A stretch of 64,000 bases of DNA from Bradyrhizobium sp. S69. GTDB taxonomy: Bacteria; Pseudomonadota; Alphaproteobacteria; Rhizobiales; Xanthobacteraceae. A program made the position numbers and the translations under genes. Below, piece by piece: positions 59,660-64,000 of the stretch (positions are counted from its first letter, which is position 1; the number at the start of each line of letters is the position of its first letter). Under the pieces are notes generated by a model. That model ran no database searches. It was given only the letters and a program-made list of their open reading frames with translations, and was not told where the DNA came from. The stretch is from positions 315,122-379,121 of the forward strand of contig NZ_LMUK01000043.1 in assembly GCF_009766005.1 (NCBI RefSeq), given 5' to 3'.

Positions 59660-61195
59660 GTGGAGGCGTTGTTGACATCCATCCATTGGGCTTCCGAATT
59701 CGGTGCTCTGGCGCAGCACTATGGCGAAAGGCCGGCTGTCGCGGACAAGGACGGCACCGTTTCCTATGCACAACTATTAGCGAAGGCGGCCGGTGTCGGA
59801 CATGCCGTGATGAACGCGGGCGTCGGTCCCGGCGACAAGATCGCCACGCTGTTTCGCAACGGCGCCGACGCCGTCGCGGCCAACTTCGGCGTCATGATGA
59901 CGGGTGCGGTGGAAGTGCCGCTTAACCCGGCGCTCAGCACGGCCGAGAAGGTGCATTGCCTGACGATTTCCGATGCGCGGGTGGTGATCACCAGCGCGGG
60001 ATTGGCCGACGATCTGATCGCCGACGGCCGAACGATATTGTACATCGACCACATAGCGCAGACGCCGCTCGATCCCGCCGCTTTTCCTCTTGTCGACGGC
60101 GACGCAGCGGCGCGCATCGTTTTCACGTCGGGAACAACCGGTCGGCCGAAGGGCGCGGTTCACAGCCAGAACGGCCGCTGGACCGCCAATGTCCTGCTGC
60201 GCGCCAGCCTGCCATTTCGGCCCGATGCCGGCGGCCGCATTCTTCTGATGACACCGTATTCCCACGGCGCCTCGCTGACGACGCATGCCTATCTGTCGTC
60301 GGGCGGCTCGGTGACGCTGCTCGATGGCGTCGATCCTCCGACGGTGCTGGGCCTTCTCGAGCGCGGCGAATGCGGTGCCATGTTTGCGCCGCCAACCGTG
60401 CTGGCAAAGATCGTGGCCGCGGCGGGCGAGCGCCGGTTCTCCTCGTTGCGCACGATATTCTGCGGCACGGCGGCTCTGAAACCGACACTCTACGCCCGCG
60501 CCAAAGCGATCTTCGGCCCGGTGGTGCGGGTCACCTACGGCAAAAGCGAAGTGTTCAATCCCATCACCGTGCTGGAGGCTGACGAGACCGAGGCCTGGTA
60601 TGCGTCCGGCGGCGGCGATGCCTGCGTCGGCTGGCCGGCGGCGGGCGTCGAGATCGTCATTCGCGGCGAGGACGGCACGCCGGCGGCGGCGGGCGATGAC
60701 GGCGAGGTCATGATCCGCGCGCAACATCTGATGGCGGGATACCTTACCGCCGATGGCTTTAGTCCGCTGGCCCCCGGCGAATTCCACGACACCGGCGATC
60801 TCGGCTATGTCGATCCCGAGGGACGGCTGCACCTCACCGGCCGCACCGCCGACGTCATCAAGTCGGGCGGCTACAAGATCACGCCGGAAGAAGTCGAACG
60901 GATGCTGGCGCCGGCGCTGCAACCGTCGGAAGTCGCCATTGTCGGCATCCCCTCGGACTATTGGGGTGAGGTCATCCTGGCGGCGATCGAGCGCCCGTCT
61001 CCGGGCTGGGAGCAGCGCATCGATGCCGTGATGCGGGACATCACCGACTACAAACGTCCTCGCCTGATGCTGGCGTTCGACGAACTGCCACGCAATGCGA
61101 TCGGCAAGATCCTGCGCAGCGCCATTCGTGCCGACGTGTTGTCCCGCTTCCGCCTCACCGAAGGATCGCATCCGCGACTGGAAAAACGCGAGTAG
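59660..61195 (+). CDS. Acyl-CoA synthetase (AMP-forming)
   Basis: This 511-residue ANL-superfamily ligase has the P-loop FTSGTTGRPKG near 155, a YGKSEVFNP A5-type motif near 295, HDTGDLGYVDPEGRLHLTGR near 375, the hinge and the catalytic Lys in RNAIGKILR near 490. It activates a carboxylic acid with ATP and CoA. The start is uncertain: GTG at 59660 has GAGG close by, while TTG at 59669 or 59672 stands at a better distance from GGAGG. It is divergent from the LacI-controlled operon and shares its operator region. Confidence 0.88.
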   Translation: MEALLTSIHWASEFGALAQHYGERPAVADKDGTVSYAQLLAKAAGVGHAVMNAGVGPGDKIATLFRNGADAVAANFGVMMTGAVEVPLNPALSTAEKVHCLTISDARVVITSAGLADDLIADGRTILYIDHIAQTPLDPAAFPLVDGDAAARIVFTSGTTGRPKGAVHSQNGRWTANVLLRASLPFRPDAGGRILLMTPYSHGASLTTHAYLSSGGSVTLLDGVDPPTVLGLLERGECGAMFAPPTVLAKIVAAAGERRFSSLRTIFCGTAALKPTLYARAKAIFGPVVRVTYGKSEVFNPITVLEADETEAWYASGGGDACVGWPAAGVEIVIRGEDGTPAAAGDDGEVMIRAQHLMAGYLTADGFSPLAPGEFHDTGDLGYVDPEGRLHLTGRTADVIKSGGYKITPEEVERMLAPALQPSEVAIVGIPSDYWGEVILAAIERPSPGWEQRIDAVMRDITDYKRPRLMLAFDELPRNAIGKILRSAIRADVLSRFRLTEGSHPRLEKRE

Positions 61196-61206
61196 CACGG
61201 GCCGCG

Positions 61207-62199
61207 CTATTTGGCGGCGTTGTTCTCCGATGATTGGACGGCGGCGGGTCTTGCGAAGATATCGCGGCCGGACGGCTCCTCGATTTTGCGCCACTGCGCT
61301 GGCGTAACGCCCATGTGGCTCTTGAAGGCACGCTGGAACGCCGCTTCGGATTGATACCCGACCGCCTCCGCGACCGCGCCGGTCGAAAGCGAAGATTTCC
61401 TCAGTTCATTCGCCGCAAGCGCCATCCGGATATCGGTCAGGAGATCGCTGGCCGAGCGCCCGAGTTTCTCCTGGAACTGCCGCGCGAGGGTGGCCCGCGA
61501 CATATTGCACAAGCGCGCAAGTTCGGGCAGCGACCATGCGCGCGCGGGCTCGTTGAACAATGCGGCCACCGCGGGCGCAAGGCGCGGATGACCGGCCAAC
61601 GCAAGCAGGCCGCGGGGCGCGTCGTCCGTCTCGCTGGCAAGCCGCAGCACCAGCGCAAACATCGCGGTCGACAGTGCGTTCAGCATCGCAAGGCCGCCGA
61701 GATGATCGTCTGCGGTTTCGCTGCGCATCAGGGAGACCAGGCCAGCGAGTTGGGCAGCCGTATCCTTCTGTTCCGCGTGTGTGCCGGCATGCACGACCAA
61801 GCGCTGCGGCAAGTAGCTGCGCAGCAGGCGATCGTGCGGGGAAGCGACCGCGAGGTGTCCGCATAGCAGATCGAGTCGCTGCTCTGAGCCAGGATTTTCG
61901 CTGATCGTAAAGTTGAGCGACGCACGGTTGCGGGCCGGCAGCGGCGCGGCCCCGCCGCCGTCGTGCATGACGTGACGAGGATTGCCGGGGAGCAGCAGGA
62001 TGTCGCCCGGGTTCAGCCGCAGCGGTCGGCCGCCCGCCCGATCTTCCAGTATCGCCGAGCCGGCAAGCACGGCGTGATACGGAATTTCGTTGGCCTCGCC
62101 AGGCCCCTGCTCGATCCGCCATGGCGTGCCGTAGGAGCAGCGCAGGTCGAGCCGCCCGCGCACGGGCATCATTTCCAACAGCCGGCTCAGCCAATCCAT
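61207..62199 (-). CDS. AraC-family transcriptional regulator (cupin N-terminal domain)
   Basis: This 330-residue protein has an N-terminal cupin_6-type sensor (YHAVLAGSAILEDRAGGRPLRL, LPGNPRHVMHDGG) and a C-terminal double helix-turn-helix (WSLPELARLCNMSRATLARQF near 235, AVAEAVGYQSEAAFQRAFKSH near 285, then GVTPAQWR). AGGAGG precedes the ATG at 62199. It is divergent from an AhpD-fold and DUF417 gene pair, the arrangement usual for redox- or electrophile-responsive AraC regulators. Confidence 0.9.
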   Translation of the reverse strand: MDWLSRLLEMMPVRGRLDLRCSYGTPWRIEQGPGEANEIPYHAVLAGSAILEDRAGGRPLRLNPGDILLLPGNPRHVMHDGGGAAPLPARNRASLNFTISENPGSEQRLDLLCGHLAVASPHDRLLRSYLPQRLVVHAGTHAEQKDTAAQLAGLVSLMRSETADDHLGGLAMLNALSTAMFALVLRLASETDDAPRGLLALAGHPRLAPAVAALFNEPARAWSLPELARLCNMSRATLARQFQEKLGRSASDLLTDIRMALAANELRKSSLSTGAVAEAVGYQSEAAFQRAFKSHMGVTPAQWRKIEEPSGRDIFARPAAVQSSENNAAK

Positions 62200-62209
62200 C
62201 GCAGCCTCC

Positions 62210-62264
62210 TGAATACGTCCGACGTGAGACGATGTAGCATATATTCGAGCAAAATACGTATTCA
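62210..62264. promoter_or_regulatory. Inverted repeat in the AraC/AhpD-fold divergent promoter
   Basis: Arms TGAATACGT (62210-62218) and ACGTATTCA (62256-62264) are exact complements. The right arm contains the palindrome ATACGTAT. The left arm is 11 bases from the araC-type ATG and overlaps its leader, a position suited to autoregulation. AT-rich sequence lies between the arms. Confidence 0.5.
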
Positions 62265-62331
62265 AGGTATCGATCCCGGATCCTATCCTCACTCCGCAAT
62301 CATTCACCAACCCACAGCAAGGAGTGCCAAC

Positions 62332-62868
62332 ATGTCCCGTCTTTCCGTCCCCGGTATCGAATCCGCAACCGGCGCGACCGCCGAAATCTACGACCAGATC
62401 AAGAAGGCGGTCGGCAGCGTGCCGAACATCTTTGCCGCGATCGGCGCCTATCGGCCGGATGCGCTCAAAGCCGTCCTGCTCGCCGACAGCGTGCTTGCCG
62501 CCGGCCCGCTGTCGAAGCGTGACCAGGAAACCATCAAGCTCGTGATCTCCGGCGTAGCCGGCTGCGATTACTGCGTGGCCGCGCACAGCCTGCTTGGCAA
62601 GCTCGCTGGCTTGAAGCCGGAAGAGCTGAAGAGGATCCGAGATCGGCTGCCGACCGGCGACGACAAACGCGACGCGCTAATCCGTTTCGTCCGCAAACTC
62701 GCGGCATCGAGCGGCACCGTCAGCGACGCCGACTTCGCCGCGATCAAGGCCGCCGGCTACACCGACGCGCAATTGGTCGACGTCAGCCTGGCTTTTGCGA
62801 CCACCGTCTTCACCAACGTCTTCAACCGCATCAACGACACCGAGATCGATTTCCCGCCGGTCGCGTGA
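62332..62868 (+). CDS. Carboxymuconolactone decarboxylase-family protein, AhpD-like
   Basis: This 178-residue all-helical protein carries the AhpD redox motif C-x2-C-x3-H (CDYCVAAHS, near residue 82) and relatives' leading VGSVPNIFAAIGAYRPDALKA segment. Such proteins act as peroxidase partners or thiol-based detoxifiers. AAGGAG precedes the ATG. It is the first of two genes divergent from the AraC regulator and is probably induced by it under oxidative or electrophile stress. Confidence 0.88.
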   Translation: MSRLSVPGIESATGATAEIYDQIKKAVGSVPNIFAAIGAYRPDALKAVLLADSVLAAGPLSKRDQETIKLVISGVAGCDYCVAAHSLLGKLAGLKPEELKRIRDRLPTGDDKRDALIRFVRKLAASSGTVSDADFAAIKAAGYTDAQLVDVSLAFATTVFTNVFNRINDTEIDFPPVA

Positions 62869-62912
62869 AGCGACCACGCCCCATCAAACCCTCAAATGAA
62901 AGGATCACGACC

Positions 62913-63419
62913 ATGACCACGACGACCAACACCATGCAAAATCGGCTCGTCCGCGCGCTCACCAGGTCCGGCCTGCTGGCGGACGATCTCGACTACCATG
63001 TCGTCCGAGGCGCCATGGTGATCATGTTTCTCTTCTTCGGATACCAAAAGTGGTTCCCCTACGAGTTCGAACGACTGGTGCCGTTCATCAGCAACGGTCC
63101 GCTGATCTGGTGGCTGTATCCCGTCTTTGGCCATGCCGGCGCCAGCTATTTCCTGGGCACCTCGGAGTGGACCTTCGGAATCCTGTTGCTCGCCGGCTTC
63201 TGGCACAAGCGGCTCGGCGTTCTCGGGGCCCTCGGCTCGACCGGCACCTTCATCGCGACAGTCACGATCATTCCGGTCATGCCGGAAGGCTGGGATGTGG
63301 CCGCGGGAGGATTCCCCGCCATGACGGGTAACGTCCCCTTCCTGATGAAGGACGTCGTGCTGCTGGCGGTCTCGCTGTATCTCTTGCGGCAGGATGTAGT
63401 TCGCCTGATCCGCCAATGA
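62913..63419 (+). CDS. DUF417 (YkgB-like) membrane protein
   Basis: This 168-residue protein has four hydrophobic spans and the DUF417 pattern: VIMFLFFGYQKWFPYEFERLVPFI at residues 37-60, then SNGPLIWW and FGILLLAGFWHKRLGVLG. YkgB/RclC-like proteins in this family occur in reactive-chlorine or oxidative-stress operons under AraC-type control, which agrees with the neighbours. The ATG at 62913 has AAGGAT upstream; a GTG at 62865 overlapping the previous gene is less likely. Confidence 0.85.
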   Translation: MTTTTNTMQNRLVRALTRSGLLADDLDYHVVRGAMVIMFLFFGYQKWFPYEFERLVPFISNGPLIWWLYPVFGHAGASYFLGTSEWTFGILLLAGFWHKRLGVLGALGSTGTFIATVTIIPVMPEGWDVAAGGFPAMTGNVPFLMKDVVLLAVSLYLLRQDVVRLIRQ

Positions 63420-63585
63420 AGTCTCGCAGATTGATGCGACCAGGCTACTCGTCGGCGACTGCGGAACTCGCCGGCGGGTCATCGACAGCGCGACGCTCAA
63501 AGCGATCGAGGCACGTATCTGCACTGGTCCGGCCCTCGCCGCCATGTTAGGCGATCTTGATAGGGTTGGTTTGGGTCGGCGGGGA

Positions 63586-64000
63586 ATGATGATCGAGGCT
63601 GTGATCTGGGATTTTGGCGGCGTGCTGACGACGTCGCCGTTCGAGGCTTTTGCCCGGTTCGAGAGCGAACGCGGGCTGCCCGCCGATATCATCCGGCGCA
63701 CCAATGCGGCGAACCATTGGGAGAACGCCTGGGCCAAATTCGAGCGCGCCGAGGTCGACATCGAAACCTTCGACCGGTTGTTCGCGGCCGAGTCACTGGC
63801 GCTGGGCGCCGAGGTCCGCGGCAAGGACGTGTTGCCGCTGCTATCGGGGGATTTGCGGCCGGAGATGGTCGAGGCGCTGCGGCGCGTCAAGGCCAAATTC
63901 AAGACCGGCTGCATCACCAACAACCTTCCGGCCAACAGCATCGGCAGCCAGGGCGGCCGGTCGCTCTATGTCGCCGAAGTGATGGCGCTGTTCGATCATG
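63586..64000 (+). CDS. HAD-superfamily hydrolase (5' part, runs off the window)
   Basis: The frame starts at an ATG at 63586 (a second ATG follows at 63589) after GGCGGGG and stays open to the end of the window, giving about 138 residues. The N terminus MIEAVIWDFGGVLTTSPFEAF holds the HAD nucleophile motif DFGGVLT, and TGCITNN near residue 113 is motif II (Thr or Ser region). This resembles the HAD domain of ACAD10-type or epoxide hydrolase N-terminal phosphatases. The 63420-63585 gap before it shows no gene. The substrate is unknown. Confidence 0.8.
   Translation, partial: MMIEAVIWDFGGVLTTSPFEAFARFESERGLPADIIRRTNAANHWENAWAKFERAEVDIETFDRLFAAESLALGAEVRGKDVLPLLSGDLRPEMVEALRRVKAKFKTGCITNNLPANSIGSQGGRSLYVAEVMALFDH

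Overview
The window reads as chromosomal DNA from a Bradyrhizobium-type alphaproteobacterium (Nitrobacteraceae). The basis is high-GC codon use, long chains of ATGA-overlapped catabolic and ABC-transport genes, and intergenic repeat families typical of that genus. These include a 106-bp palindromic element in four copies, a 'catcctgaggtgcgcgc' inverted element in two copies, and a 'gtcattgcgagcg' mosaic. No rRNA, tRNA, CRISPR array, phage gene or intact insertion sequence is visible. The assignment rests on recognition of sequence style, not on a search.

Region 1 (about 0.8-18.5 kb) is a purine salvage and catabolic island. It has an outer-membrane channel resembling Tsx, then a BmpA-type ABC importer (ATPase, two permeases, lipoprotein-like binding protein). 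An 8-oxoguanine/guanine-type deaminase follows, divergent from a two-gene molybdenum hydroxylase: a separate FAD subunit plus an FeS-Mo fusion, the XdhD/YgfM layout. Then come a zinc metallopeptidase and a 2-oxoglutarate/Fe(II) oxygenase. A minus-strand set completes uric acid breakdown to allantoate: DUF3830 protein, PuuE allantoinase, an OHCU decarboxylase-HIU hydrolase fusion, and cofactor-free urate oxidase.

Region 2 (about 19.4-31.6 kb) is the most interesting part. A tightly overlapped minus-strand operon encodes a three-subunit CoxLMS-type molybdenum hydroxylase, a ring-opening amidohydrolase of the barbiturase/cyanurate hydrolase family with all three Lys-Ser pairs, an FAD monooxygenase, a VOC protein and an amidase-signature hydrolase. 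A divergent operon encodes an NMT1/THI5-type ABC importer. Together they look like uptake and oxidative ring opening of a pyrimidine-like heterocycle. The oxidative uracil/barbiturate route explains part of it but not the monooxygenase and VOC steps.

Region 3 (31.6-42.7 kb) is mixed: a repeat mosaic, an orphan Bug-type binding protein, a 2-hydroxychromene-2-carboxylate isomerase-like protein, the RNA-binding protein Tex, a YegD-like Hsp70, a stand-alone molybdopterin oxidoreductase, ornithine aminotransferase, and an exported VOC protein.

Region 4 (42.9-48.8 kb) is a dipeptide-type ABC importer operon (binding protein, two permeases, two ATPases) ending in a short-chain dehydrogenase. Region 5 (48.9-61.2 kb) holds a dienelactone hydrolase-SnoaL fusion with a divergent MarR regulator. 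Next is a large minus-strand CoA-thioester catabolic operon: CoA transferase, enoyl-CoA hydratase, HMG-CoA lyase-like, acyl-CoA dehydrogenase, metallo-beta-lactamase fold, LacI regulator, cupin, MFS importer. An acyl-CoA synthetase is divergent. Two matching LacI-type palindromes, 155 bp apart, lie in the divergent promoter. Region 6 (61.2-64 kb) has an AraC regulator divergent from an AhpD-fold protein and a DUF417 membrane protein, then the start of a HAD-superfamily hydrolase that runs off the window.
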